A stretch of DNA of 64,000 nucleotides from Hyalella azteca. Taxonomy: Eukaryota; Arthropoda; Malacostraca; Amphipoda; Hyalellidae. A program made the translations under genes and the position numbers. Where the stretch lies: NCBI RefSeq assembly GCF_000764305.2, contig NW_025934664.1:186001-250000 (forward strand). Direction: 5' to 3'. Shown here one piece after another: positions 48,906 to 60,024 of this stretch; position 1 is the stretch's first letter, and every line of letters begins with the position of its first letter. The notes under the pieces are model-generated. The model was not told the DNA's origin. It did not search any database and saw only the letters and a list, made by a program, of their open reading frames with translations.

Positions 48906-49215
48906 GCGACAGCGTCAAGTGGCTTTGGAATGTGGCTCAGAGTCGCATGACGACTAATCATTGCCGTTGTGCCTCAACGGCACGCCAGTCCACTATTCTT
49001 GTGATATTAGATAGGCGACTTTGATTAACGAAGCCAAGAAAATGTGGCACCGAAACTAAAACCCCGCCGTTGTATTAAGGCAATCAATATGGCCAATTAC
49101 TCTAGCTTTACAGTTTACAATACGAATATTCTTCGGGTACCCGATTATATTCGTAGACATAGTATTTATGCAGATGTTGTTCCTCATACCCAATGCACCT
49201 CGCTTCTTTCTGTGC

Positions 49216-49223
49216 TATAAAAG
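49216..49223 (+). promoter_or_regulatory. TATA-box promoter candidate in kinase intron 2
   Basis: TATAAAAG is an ideal TATA box in a more GC-rich setting. A start about 30 bp on would fall in AGTGCGAGCGTGCG. Upstream at about 49,130 is GAATATTCTTCGGG, which has the GAAnnTTC form of a heat-shock element half. No ORF of note follows: the first ATG (49,302) closes after 14 codons. A transcript from here could include kinase exon 3 only. Confidence 0.3.
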
Positions 49224-50158
49224 CCCGCACTTATGAGAAGAGAGAGTGCGAGCGTGCGTTCTCTCAGCTCTTTCAGCGCCAGCGATCAACCTGTTCAACA
49301 TATGGCGTTTCAGTTACGTAAAATACGCGACATCAGTTATATCTGACCATAATATACGAAGTAAAACGTTACCAAATCATCGTGTTTGTGACTGAATTTG
49401 GTCCAACATCAAATATATGCCAATAATTTGAATTGAAGCGCACAGATGGGAAGGATTGTTCTGTAGCTGCGCATATCGCATCGACCTTGCGCAGGTGTGG
49501 CGGCGTGATATTTTCTCAGAAATAAAAGCCGTTTAAAAAAGTGTTCAAAGACAGTTTGATGTTAACAGGCTTCTTGTCTCTGGAAATTACTTTCAAAAAT
49601 GATGGTTCCTTACTTTGTTTGAAATCGTGCTCGAGAAATAATTTTCAGAAATGAGTAAAAAAATAATCTTGCTGCTCTTAAACGAGTGGGCGCTTCTCTC
49701 GATGTTGAAGACATTTATACTTCAACATTCAAGTCGTTTTGACGAGATTCTCGGAGATTATCTCAAGCTAGATCACTAGAATAACAGCGTGTGGAATTGG
49801 TGATGAATAAAGATTCATTAAGACGGTTTTTTTATCCGACGCGAACATTTCTGTATGCTTTTCGAGAATGGTTTAAAATGATTCCAGTATGAGGAAATAT
49901 TCCGCGCACTGCAAATAATTAGGAATCGGCACGTGCGGCCGATCAGTGCCACGTCTGCTAATTGCCGTCGGGAAAAGTTTCATCGCCGGCGACAACGGGA
50001 GGAGACTGGTGGGGAAGCGGAGGGTGGCGGTGTTAGGGAGAAAGCGGGTGTAAAGAGAGGAGGTGACGGTGAGTGATAGTAAAACGGTTGGGAGGTTCCG
50101 TGAGGGGGCGAGAGCCGCATTCCAACGCTGCGCACTCGGTAAGGCCATTGCTGGCGAA

Positions 50159-50160
<2 letters not shown>

Positions 50161-50209
<49 letters not shown>
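50161..50209 (+). repeat. (CTG)16 trinucleotide repeat
   Basis: 49 uninterrupted bases of CTG. Poly-Leu/Cys/Ala and poly-Ser/Gln frames cross it on both strands, but none is a supported gene. It lies in intron 2 of the kinase, 1.36 kb from exon 3. Confidence 0.95.
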
Positions 50210-50211
<2 letters not shown>

Positions 50212-50333
50212 CTACCATCACTGTTATGGCATCTGTTGCAGACTTGCAGCTGCTGCTTTATCTTCCTATGTTCCTGGCAGTGCTGCTGTTTCTGCTGCAA
50301 TTATTTTCGAACAAGTTATTTTTTTGTTGCTAT

Positions 50334-50701
50334 TTAACACGTTGACTACGATTGCTTCATCTTGTACTTTTGTTTCATTTTTCTAGTACTATTATAGACA
50401 AGGGTTGCCAGACTTTCATTTTTTACCGGACAAATTCCGCCATTTAGTTTTTTCAATTTCGTTGGTTAGCTAAAATTTATGATAGTAGTTTTAAGGGGCA
50501 CTTCCTAATTAAATAAAAAAGTCGAATTTTTACACCGGAACCTACAAATATACTAGTACATATTGAGTTATAGGCCTTTTTGGCCTTTTTGTTCACGGAC
50601 TTAATTGGCCTTTTTTAGGCCATCTGGCAACCCTGAATTATGTACCAGGAGAAATACATTTCGTGGTACGCATATGTACCACTTCGTAGTCAACGTGTTA
50701 A
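50334..50701. mobile_element. piggyBac-type MITE with TTAA target sites
   Basis: Flanked by TTAA at 50,334-50,337 and 50,698-50,701. Just inside are perfect 14-bp inverted repeats: CACGTTGACTACGA (50,338-50,351) and TCGTAGTCAACGTG (50,684-50,697). TTAA duplication is the hallmark of piggyBac elements. Without the nested insert the element would be about 130 bp, so it has no coding capacity and would depend on a transposase elsewhere. Confidence 0.8.
50401..50634. mobile_element. second MITE nested in the piggyBac-type MITE
   Basis: Perfect 12-bp inverted repeats AGGGTTGCCAGA (50,401-50,412) and TCTGGCAACCCT (50,623-50,634) enclose 234 bp, with a repeated GGCCTTTT near the right end. Ends of the AGGGTTGCCA type suggest a hAT-like element; I could not find a clean 8-bp target duplication, so the superfamily is uncertain. 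Confidence 0.65.
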
Positions 50702-51567
50702 GCTTATGGTTGTGCTTTAACTTCCCTGCCGTACCTATCGCAATTATGTTTGGTCCATTTACACTTTGATCTCCTCTTCAATTCTCCGTACTTTAACATC
50801 CAATCCTCTTGATTAAGTCATTTGCTGCGAAACTCGCTTGAAACTTTTCCTCCTCATCGCTTATCATTGCTCCCGCCATCAATGTTGTGGTTGCTGCTCG
50901 AGAGACTCGACGCCTGCGCTGGTATTTGTCACTCGGCGACCACGAGTGATGGCAGTGTCTCAGGCCTCAAGGATGTGCTGCTGCCGTGGCTGCTGCTCGC
51001 TCGCGGCGGTGTCAACAGCCTCACGCAAGAATGTCGGAATGCAAACTATTCTTAGAAGCCCGAGTGGTCGGTTGAGTGACTAGCTGCTAGAGACTGTCTG
51101 TCGGTCGTTGCATGGGATCCTACGTGGCGCAGGCGGCAACGCAGTCCAGAGAAAGCACCGTAACGAACGATCGTTCAGCGCGCTCTCGTTCATGAGCCAA
51201 TACTTGGTAACGGGGTCCATTGTTTAGTGGTCATAATGTTTCCAGCACTGGACCACTAACTGCCCGACACTTACTCTTAATGGTATCGTACATGATTGTT
51301 TTGATGCTTCTGCCGCTGCGTCGCATTCTTTCGTCCCTGTTGGAAATCGCGAGTATTTTTTACAGACAGACTTTTTGTCATTAATTCGAATTTGGTACAG
51401 GACAATGGAATTTGGTACATGTTTAATATTTGATTGTGAAGTACTGTTGAGTTTTCAATTAGCAAAATATAGAACTGGGATGAGCCTAGAACTTAGTTGT
51501 AGGTATTGGAATTATTCATATATTTACTAAAATTTAAAAGCTAACATTGTATGTTCTTCTTCCTCAG

Positions 51568-53136
51568 GTGAATGGTGTGACGGTGCCTCGAGAAATATCA
51601 CTGCTTCTGCGTCTCACAAACGTCCCAAATGTGGTGCAACTGCTCGATTGGATTGATCGAGACGACTCGTACCTCCTCATCTTCGAGAGACCTGAGCCCT
51701 GCCAGGATTTTTTCGATTACATTTCAAAGAATATTTTCATACCCGAGAACCAAGCCAGGGTACTGTTTGCGCAGATTGTGCAGACCGTTAAGGAGTGTTT
51801 CGAAGCAGGAGTTGTTCACAGGGACATCAAGGATGAGAATATCCTCATAACCTACGACTCGGCTTCTGACAAATACGTCTTGAAATTGATAGATTTTGGA
51901 TCAGGTGCAGTTGTGAATCCCGACAACAGACCGTACATCGATTTCGATGGCACGAGAGTGTATGCTCCGCCTGAATGGATCACCTCCGGTTCTTATTCCG
52001 CGATACCCGCGGCTGTATGGTCCTTGGGGGTACTGCTTTACGACATGGTCGTCGGATATATTCCCTTCGAGAATGACGAATCGATTCTTCAGAATAAACT
52101 CCAGTTCCGAAATGACTGTCCTCTATCGGCACCTGTCGTGAACCTCATCAAGGCTTGCCTTCATCCCGACCCCAACTCACGACCAGACCTCGACGCCATC
52201 CTCTCTCACCCGTGGATTAAGCATGACAGTATCGCTGATGCATTCACTTCGGTGCAAAGGAAGCACCAGAGTATGCGTCTGAATCACGCTCATGCTCAGA
52301 AAGCCTTGCAGCAGCAACAACATCAACTTTTAATACAACCCCAACTCCAGCAACAACAACAACAACTTCAGCAGCAACAAGCTCAACAACAACAGCCACC
52401 TCAAGAGTTTTCACCCCCGCAGCAGCAGCAGCAGTTACAGAACGTCAATCCTAACCGATGCACTCACTACCACAGGACAACTGCCATCAATATCCCGCAA
52501 CTGAATTCCACTCGGCACCAATTCCCTGGCAGTGGAACCCCCGGCAGTGCTTCGAAGGCGTCGTCGGACCCCACAACCCCTTCCACGAGCAGCCCAAGCT
52601 CCTGCGTCAGTAACCTAGTGCGATCAGCATCCTCATCGCCACTAACCCTGCATACGCAGCCATCGTCTCTCTCTTCGTCGCAATCCTCTGATGAATCATC
52701 GTCTACACCAGCCAAATCTTTACCAGGAAATTTAAACCAGATTTCAGCCAGTGATGCCAACGTCTCGCACTCCTCATCTTCAACAGCTCTACAAACTCCT
52801 CCTCAATCTCCACCACATCTTCACGATCACTCTAATCTTCACCAGCATCATCAGTCAAGCATGTTATACGAGGAATATTCTCCACCTTCGCCTCAATCTT
52901 CTACATCCACTTCGGACTCCCAGACCTACAATAGCAGCAACAGCGTTAGACTCGCGCTTCCACACTATGACAGTGGCAACAATAACACAGCTCCTACTCA
53001 TAATAATACATTCAATAACACAACCTCGCCGCATGCATCGCCAGTTAATGCTGATTCATCCAATTCTTCACCTTGCACCGCAATCCAGCGATGCAGCTCA
53101 CGATCACTCAATACCAGAGCTCGTGATGCGCTATGA
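51568..53136 (+). CDS. pim: PIM-family kinase, coding exon 3 (catalytic domain and tail)
   Basis: Encodes residues 337-858 and the stop. It starts after TTCTTCCTCAG in phase 0 with VNGVTVPREI, which carries the alphaC glutamate (345). The hinge ERPEP (376-380) is the PIM signature; its second proline removes a usual backbone hydrogen bond to ATP. Catalytic residues are HRDIKDEN (420-427, Asp422) and DFG (445-447). The activation segment reads DFDGTRVYAPPEW and the domain ends at HPWI (550-553). PIM kinases are constitutively active and need no activation-loop phosphorylation. A Gln-rich stretch (about 584-628) and a Ser/Thr/Asn/His-rich tail follow to residue 858, whereas vertebrate PIMs stop soon after the domain. 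All catalytic residues are intact. Which vertebrate paralogue it resembles most cannot be told here. Confidence 0.95.
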   Translation: MNGVTVPREISLLLRLTNVPNVVQLLDWIDRDDSYLLIFERPEPCQDFFDYISKNIFIPENQARVLFAQIVQTVKECFEAGVVHRDIKDENILITYDSASDKYVLKLIDFGSGAVVNPDNRPYIDFDGTRVYAPPEWITSGSYSAIPAAVWSLGVLLYDMVVGYIPFENDESILQNKLQFRNDCPLSAPVVNLIKACLHPDPNSRPDLDAILSHPWIKHDSIADAFTSVQRKHQSMRLNHAHAQKALQQQQHQLLIQPQLQQQQQQLQQQQAQQQQPPQEFSPPQQQQQLQNVNPNRCTHYHRTTAINIPQLNSTRHQFPGSGTPGSASKASSDPTTPSTSSPSSCVSNLVRSASSSPLTLHTQPSSLSSSQSSDESSSTPAKSLPGNLNQISASDANVSHSSSSTALQTPPQSPPHLHDHSNLHQHHQSSMLYEEYSPPSPQSSTSTSDSQTYNSSNSVRLALPHYDSGNNNTAPTHNNTFNNTTSPHASPVNADSSNSSPCTAIQRCSSRSLNTRARDAL

Positions 53137-53493
53137 TGCAAGAATATAGGATGAACTGTACATATAGCTACCTAAATATAGGGCGTATCGTCAATACCGT
53201 ACAGAGGTAGACATTATTTAGCGCTGCTAGGCTTAATTACGTGCCGGGGTATTTCATGTTTAAGGTACTGTAGTGATTGGCAGCTGAATATTGCTTGTAC
53301 AGCTAAACTTCTTCTAGGTAGATGGCTTTCCACTAAATACTGACCTGTAAAGGCCCTTCGTGTCTTACGGATGCAGTTTGCGGTTACAGGCTTAAGAATT
53401 TAATGTTACTGAGAAGTTCTGTCAACGTTTAACCTGCAGTCACAGTGATGATCTGACTAAATGGCGTTCTTTGCTACAGATTAATTTAAAAGA

Positions 53494-53499
53494 AATAAA
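53494..53499 (+). terminator. first polyadenylation signal after the kinase stop
   Basis: AATAAA 358 bp after the stop, with TGCTATGTTATC just downstream. It would give a short 3' UTR. Confidence 0.35.
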
Positions 53500-56400
53500 T
53501 TGCTATGTTATCCTCAACGTGGTAAGCTGCTGTATGCGCTCTCAGGCTGGTTTAATTTCTCTTTCATCGTGATGCATTTTTGCAGGATTTCTTTTTTACT
53601 GAGAAATTGATTTATACTTTGAACGGTCATAACACTTCCCAGAGGCTCCTGTGTCAACATTTTTTTCTGAAATTTAAAATTGAAATTAAAACGAATCCTT
53701 TATTGCTGATTCCGCAGGGCTGCGATTCCTTCTATCTTTCATTCGAGATTCATTATTTGGCCAAATCTGTGTAAAGCCAAGATTTAACAGTTGAAATAAT
53801 GGCGCCATTTTTGTTTCAACCAATGCTCAAGTAGATTTAGGGAATGCGTGGAAAAGGTTTCTGGGAACTGATATAGTTGTTGGTATGGAAAATTTTTCAT
53901 GTACATGATTACGTGCTACTGTGCAAATTTTCCAGAACATTTTTTGTTTATCGGAAACTTTGCAAGATTGTTTCCGACACAACAAATTAATTTGTATGGT
54001 TATAAAACCACCTATATCAAGATTTTGCACAGGAAACCGTTACTGTACAATATATACCGAATTAACAATGAACTTGGATCTTAGAATGGATGGGTTTATT
54101 TATGATGCCAAAGATTGCAATCAAGAATGCGAATTTGCTTTTCGTTTTAGGTAGGTATCGTTTTCGTTAAGATGCTGACAACCAAAAAATCCCCTACATT
54201 TATTCGGGTTCTTGGAATTTTTTTCACTGGAATCTAAGTTCTCTTTATTCGAACCATTTTAAGTCATAAATTCGAAATTGCACCCTTTTTTCGTCTTCTA
54301 ACTGTTATTAGCCTGAAATTAGGCTAGATTTTTTCCTAATGGAGTACTGCTACATATGAAAACCATTTTTTAATCATTTTTGGGAACTTGAATGGGGGAT
54401 GTAAGATGTAAATATACTGTATAAACTTGTACGTGCGTGGCTGAGTGTACATAACGGCGTAGATGTTTCTGATACGACAGGCTATTTGGTATTAAGTTGG
54501 CGCTGTAGATAATAAACTTGTTGTACGTATTACGTACTTTGTACAGAGTCTTCGTTGCTAGATTATTTATGGCTCGCATGGGCTTGAGTTAGAGTCGGAG
54601 CTTACTTTTGATGGTTGCATTCATCTGTTTCGAACTGAACACCTCGCCTTAGATGTAGTACTATTATTGTAATAATAATTATTATTTTAATGTGCTTGAA
54701 CCATTGTAAGCTTTCTTAGGCTTTATTGTAGATTGCTACGCGCCTTCCAGTTTGAAAAATCAGCGGCTACATGATAGCATGGGGACGAATGCTTCAATTG
54801 ACACTAAAAACATCGATTTCACGTCCTCCAAAATTATTTGTTCGAGCTGTCATTCTTTTTCGCTGAACAACCAACCTATCGTACAGTAAATCCTACAAAT
54901 TTGCTCTCTTGGGCGCATGCAGCTCAAATATGTTCCCAAACGAATGTCCACAATTTTGTTCACTTCAAAGTTATGTTCCAAAATGACTTTCATTATTTCT
55001 TAGTTACGCTTTCATTATTTTATCCGCGTTTTTTTGGCAGTCGACTAGCATAGTTTGGCTGCGTTTAGACAGGGTATATGACTTGGCTCGGGAATAATAC
55101 CTTATCTATTATTTTTGGTCCATTGACATACATTATTTACATGTTCTTCTCTACTAAGTTTATTTTATTTATAGCGGAAGTCTTTTTAGATCATGGTGAA
55201 GTTCCTGGCTTTTTTTGATGTAGAATAAATCTTTTTTAAGGTTTAGCAGTCTTCGGTAGGTACTGATTATTCTGTTATCAGGTACTCATTGTGTATGTTT
55301 TTAGAGCGTAACTTTCTGTCGAGTTCGATTAAATTAGATTAGCCTTGTCATTGTTTACACGAATACGTTAATGTTACCTTCACCTGACCTGCTGCGTTTT
55401 GTTCGTTCCATCAGTAACGCAGTGCGATTCCGGTTCCGCATTCTTCGTATTTTAAAATTATTAGTGAATGGCCTTTCATTTTTAGTTTACCGCTGATTAA
55501 GAAAAATATAGTTCAGGGATTCAAACAACTTCAATTTTTGAATGTACTCAGACCCCCCTTATTACATATTTGTTCTTGCTGTAGTTCGTTTTAAATCCGT
55601 TTTTATTGGCAATTTTTGACCCGCTACTGACTATAGTTTCTATTTTTGAGAGGAAGCGCGCCTTTATAGAAATTGTGTTTTCATTAGAAATATAAAATTT
55701 TTGAGATCGTTACATGTTAATTTTTTCTGTTTCGCGGTGCTCGAAATTGATGCTTCATTTCGCCACTCAATCTCAAAGTGTGTTAATGTTTGTTCACTGC
55801 AGTCACTGGTTGGTTGCGCTCACGGTTCCTATTTAAGGTGGCTAATTATTTTGCTTGTCATATCACCGGTGATGATTGCTTTGCACGTAGCATTCCTTGC
55901 GGTTTAAAGGGCATAACATACCTGGCTGCTAGTCTTGACATGTTTTGAGTGTATGTTGAAATCGCTGGCGATGTGCGTTACGATTAATGATCATGTTTTG
56001 ATTACGATTACGATCATGTTTTGGTGGAGTAGAATGTTTCGTTTGAGTTACTCATGATAGCGCGACAAATCGACTATCACGTCAACTGTTAACTGTGCAT
56101 TGCACTATATGAATGCACAGGAAATTCCTACCAGAAGCCTGTGAGAATTAAGTAAAGGCCAATGGTCACTTCAGAGATAAAATATTCTATGGAAAATCAG
56201 GCATTGTTTAGCTTATGGAAGGAACTGAGAAAATTAACCCTGCCTGCATTACTGTAACCTGTAAGCCTTGATGTTCGAATGTACTGGGTGTGTGCGCGTG
56301 AATTGAGATCAGTTTGTGTAATTTGTGTTGAAGCTAAAGTATTATTGATGTCACCGTTTACAAGTCACTGTTTTGCGTTTCGAAGATATGATCTACGTGT

Positions 56401-57017
56401 CTTTTATGTGTAATGCACGGACAAGAACGTGATACGTTTCGCTACATTCTTCGAACCCTTGATGGTGCGTGCAGTTGAAATAAATAATGAAATCCCTGTT
56501 GCATAGCTTACTGAAGAGTCATCTTGATTATGATTTGCTTAATTATAGTCCTGGCTTAGTCATAAACCCTATTGACCCGCACTGAAGTAGAAGAGCTTAG
56601 GCTCCTCTAAATTAGAATGTGTGCAGTAGTTGAGGGTTTGAATGTATATTTTAATGCGCTTTAAATCCAAATGTTGACGGGTTTAAATCCCCAGTTTTCA
56701 AGCCTTATAAAACGATAAATGAAAAAGCTAGTCTGATTATTTTACTTTGAATTGTTTCGGATTCTGATGCGTGTTTACGTAGCCTCATCAGCAGTTTCCA
56801 ATAGGAAATCAGTGCTTGAATGTATTTTTATTTTCAGGAACAGCTGCTTGTATAATTTGTGCAGTAATCCACGTGTAATAAATAGAAAATGAAGACTGAA
56901 AACCGAAATCTTTGTTTTGCCAAATGATGTCGAAACTTACATTGGAAGCTTATTGGCTTGTAACTAAGTAATTGTTTTAAAGTGATGAATTGTAAACTGT
57001 AGTAATGTTACGCGTGT

Positions 57018-58519
57018 TTTATTCATTTTGGAGGCAATTAAGTGAGATTTTTACGGAAATGACAAAGACATTCACAACGCAAAATTATTTGCTTAGATGA
57101 AAATGTTCTGATATATGAAATAAAAATTTTATTCCGACTGCTTAAAGTTTGCAAGTGTGAGATGAGTAAATGTTTCAAATTACATTTTGTATTCACTAGG
57201 AAGTTCGTAGTTATCTTGAGTGAATCTATCGTGTGCTTGTCGACCTAAAATAAATTTTGTGTACACTTTTCGAAAACGTAACTGTGTGCTAAATTTGTAC
57301 GTAGCTTGTCGCGTTGAGCCTGTGTACCATATTGTAATGGCTGCAGTATTTTTATAGGGAAATAAAGTCGAACCACTGCTAAGTTTTTATTGTTTCCCCT
57401 CCAAATTGGCAGTTATTTGATCATCTTGAGTAATCACGATGAAAATATAGAAAATAACAAGAAAGTTGAACGACGAAGCTGGAAGGAGCGCGGCATTTAC
57501 TTGCACCGTGACCTGACCTCAGTTATAGTTAACATCCAAAGGAATTTAAACGGGATTAATTTCCTCATTCAAACTAATAAACTCTTGATACATCAGCCAA
57601 TGAATTTTTGTCACGATCAAAAGCCAGTATGAACTGCAGTAAAAATTGAGAGGGCACACTTAGCTAGGAAGTAGGTTTTCTCGGGAATGTGTGAATAGTT
57701 CGCTTTCCGCTCGTGTGAAAAAGTATCTCATATAGAAACGTTCATATTCCTTGAATTTTCCTAGGAATCAAGCAGAAAATAATATGCAGGAGTTCGCATT
57801 GAACAAATTAAACAAAGAAAATATTTGGAGATGCTATCAATTACTGAATGAATAGGTACTAAACTTAATTGAAAGGTAAATGAACAAGCCCCATATTAAA
57901 AAGAAGGATAATTTGCCTAGTGTTGAACACATCATCATGAAGTTACTGTGTAGTCGTCATCCCTGCATGCACAATTCCATAGAAGAGGCTGCATGACAGC
58001 TGTTAGCTCCGTGTTGAATTTGACAAGAATAAGAACCTATGCAACTACCTTTGATGTGTAGCTATGGTCCAAAAAGTCAACAAGAAACTAAAATTAAAAC
58101 TTAGCAATTTAGCGACCAGCTACCTTGCGAGTGCAAAATACCGCATTGCATTCATATTGCATTGCTGAAATTAATTTATTGAAAAAAAAACCTGACAGGT
58201 GACAGAAACCTCCACCTGGTCATAGCGCAGCCTGAAATTAAGTCCAATATATTTGTCTAATTGGGCCAATTAATGAGCTTCAAATGTAAAGAAAAATCGC
58301 CCTTATGAAAGGCGACAGATATGTACAGGCTACACGCTAACGGGTTAAGCTACATGATTAATATTAAACATAAATATGATGCAAGTTCTTGCAGTATGGC
58401 TTGCCTTAAAAGACACGTCTGATTACAGGACGATGTGAAACAATTGAAGGGAGAAGCTAAAAAATGCAACCTTATTTAATTGTTGAATATACAACCAAAC
58501 GAATACTACTGAAAACTCT
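57018..58519. repeat. 1.5-kb tandem duplication, copy 1
   Basis: Begins TTTATTCATTTTGGAGG and ends CTACTGAAAACTCT. The next copy starts two bases later. It contains the AATAAA at 57,361. The 80-codon ORF at 57,390 is not conserved in the second copy, where a 2-bp insertion changes its frame, so it is not a gene. Confidence 0.97.
57361..57366 (+). terminator. polyadenylation signal in duplicated block, copy 1
   Basis: AATAAA followed 20-30 bp later by a T-rich stretch (GTTTTTATTGTTT), a good downstream element. It is repeated exactly at 58,864. Confidence 0.4.
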
Positions 58520-58520
58520 A

Positions 58521-60024
58521 TTTATTCATTTTGGAGGCAATTAAGTGAGATTTTTACGGAAATGACAAAGACATTCACAACGCAAAATTATTTGCTTAGA
58601 TGAAAATGTTCTGATATATGAAATAAAAATTTTATTCCGACTGCTTAAAGTTTGCAAGTGTGAGATGAGTAAATGTTTCAAATTACATTTTGTATTCACT
58701 AGGAAGTTCGTAGTTATCTTGAGTGAATCTATCGTGTGCTTGTCGACCTAAAATAAATTTTGTGTACACTTTTCGAAAACGTAACTGTGTGCTAAATTTG
58801 TACGTAGCTTGTCGCGTTGAGCCTGTGTACCATATTGTAATGGCTGCAGTATTTTTATAGGGAAATAAAGTCGAACCACTGCTAAGTTTTTATTGTTTCC
58901 CCTCCAAATTGTCAGTTATTTGATCATCTTAAGTTATCACGATGAAAATATAGAAAATAACAAGAAAGTTGAACGACGAAGGTGGAAGGAGCGCGGCATT
59001 TACTTGCACCATCACCTGACCTCAGTAATAGTTAACAACCAAAGGAATTTAAACGGGATTAATTTCCTCATTCAAACTGTAATAAACTCTTGACGCATCA
59101 GCCAATGAATTTTTGTCACGATCAAAAGCCAGTATGAACTGCAGTAAAAATTGAGAGGGCACACTTAGCTAGGAAGTAGGTTTTCTCGGGAATGTGTGAA
59201 TAGTTCGCTTTCCGCTCGTGTGAAAAAGTATCTCATATAGAAACGTTCATATTCCTTAAATTTTCCTAGGAATCAAGCAGAAAATAATATGCAGGAGTTC
59301 GCATTGAACAAATTAAACAAAGAAAATATTTGGAAATGCTATCAATTACTGAATGAATAGGTACTAAACTTAATTGAAAGGTAAATGAACAAGCCCCATA
59401 TTAAAAAGAAGGATAATTTGCCTAGTGTTGAACACATCATCATGAAGTTACTGTGTAGTCGTCATCCCTGCATGCAAAATTCCATAGAAGAGGCTGCATG
59501 ACAGCTGTTAGCTCCGTGTTGAATTTGACAAGAATAAGAACCTATGCAACTACCTTTGATGTGTAGCTATGGTCCAAAAAGTCAACAAGAAACTAAAATT
59601 AAAACTTAGCAATTTAGCGACCAGCTACCTTGCGAGTGCAAAATACCGCATTGCATTCATATTGCATTGCTGAAATTAATTTATTGAAAAAAAAACCTGA
59701 CAGGTGACAGAAACCTCCACCTGGTCATAGCGCAGCCTGAAATTAAGTCCAATATATTTGTCTAATTGGGCCAATTAATGAGCTTCAAATGTAAAGAAAA
59801 ATCGCCCTTATGAAAGGCGACAGATATGTACAGGCTACACGCTAACGGGTTAAGCTACATGATTAATATTAAACATAAATATGATGCAAGTTCTTGCAGT
59901 ATGGCTTGCCTTAAAAGACACGTCTGATTACAGGACGATGTGAAACAATTGAAGGGAGAAGCTAAAAAATGCAACCTTATTTAATTGTTGAATATACAAC
60001 CAAACGAATACTACTGAAAACTCT
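58521..60024. repeat. 1.5-kb tandem duplication, copy 2
   Basis: About 99% identical to copy 1 by eye: I count 14 differences, 11 of them in the part matching 57,409-57,590, including a 2-bp insertion. The duplicated AATAAA is at 58,864-58,869. Confidence 0.97.

Larger units (their letters stand above)
39740..51567 (+). other. kinase intron 2 (11.8 kb, phase 0)
   Basis: GTAAGTA to TTCTTCCTCAG. It holds the 40-bp, 41-bp and 19-bp repeats, a (CTG)16 tract, a nested MITE pair and a TATA-box candidate, all listed separately. I see no recognisable conserved coding exon inside, and exon 2 and exon 3 join directly at the place where the alphaC helix region begins, so none is missing. Confidence 0.9.
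53137..57385 (+). other. probable kinase 3' UTR and downstream DNA
   Basis: No gene beyond the kinase stop. AATAAA occurs at 53,494, 54,511, 55,224, 56,479, 56,877, 57,119 and 57,361. AU-rich nonamers of the UUAUUUAU type lie at 54,096, 54,563 and 55,165. Vertebrate PIM mRNAs are known to be unstable through such elements, so a long 3' UTR is plausible; its true end is unknown. Confidence 0.4.

Noticed and set aside
49873..50386. Poly-Ser, poly-Ala, poly-Leu and poly-Cys ORFs
   Set aside because: They all cross the (CTG)16 tract; no exon boundaries or conserved flanks.
57390..59093. An 80-codon ORF repeated in the 1.5-kb duplication
   Set aside because: The second copy has a 2-bp insertion that changes the frame, so the protein is not maintained.
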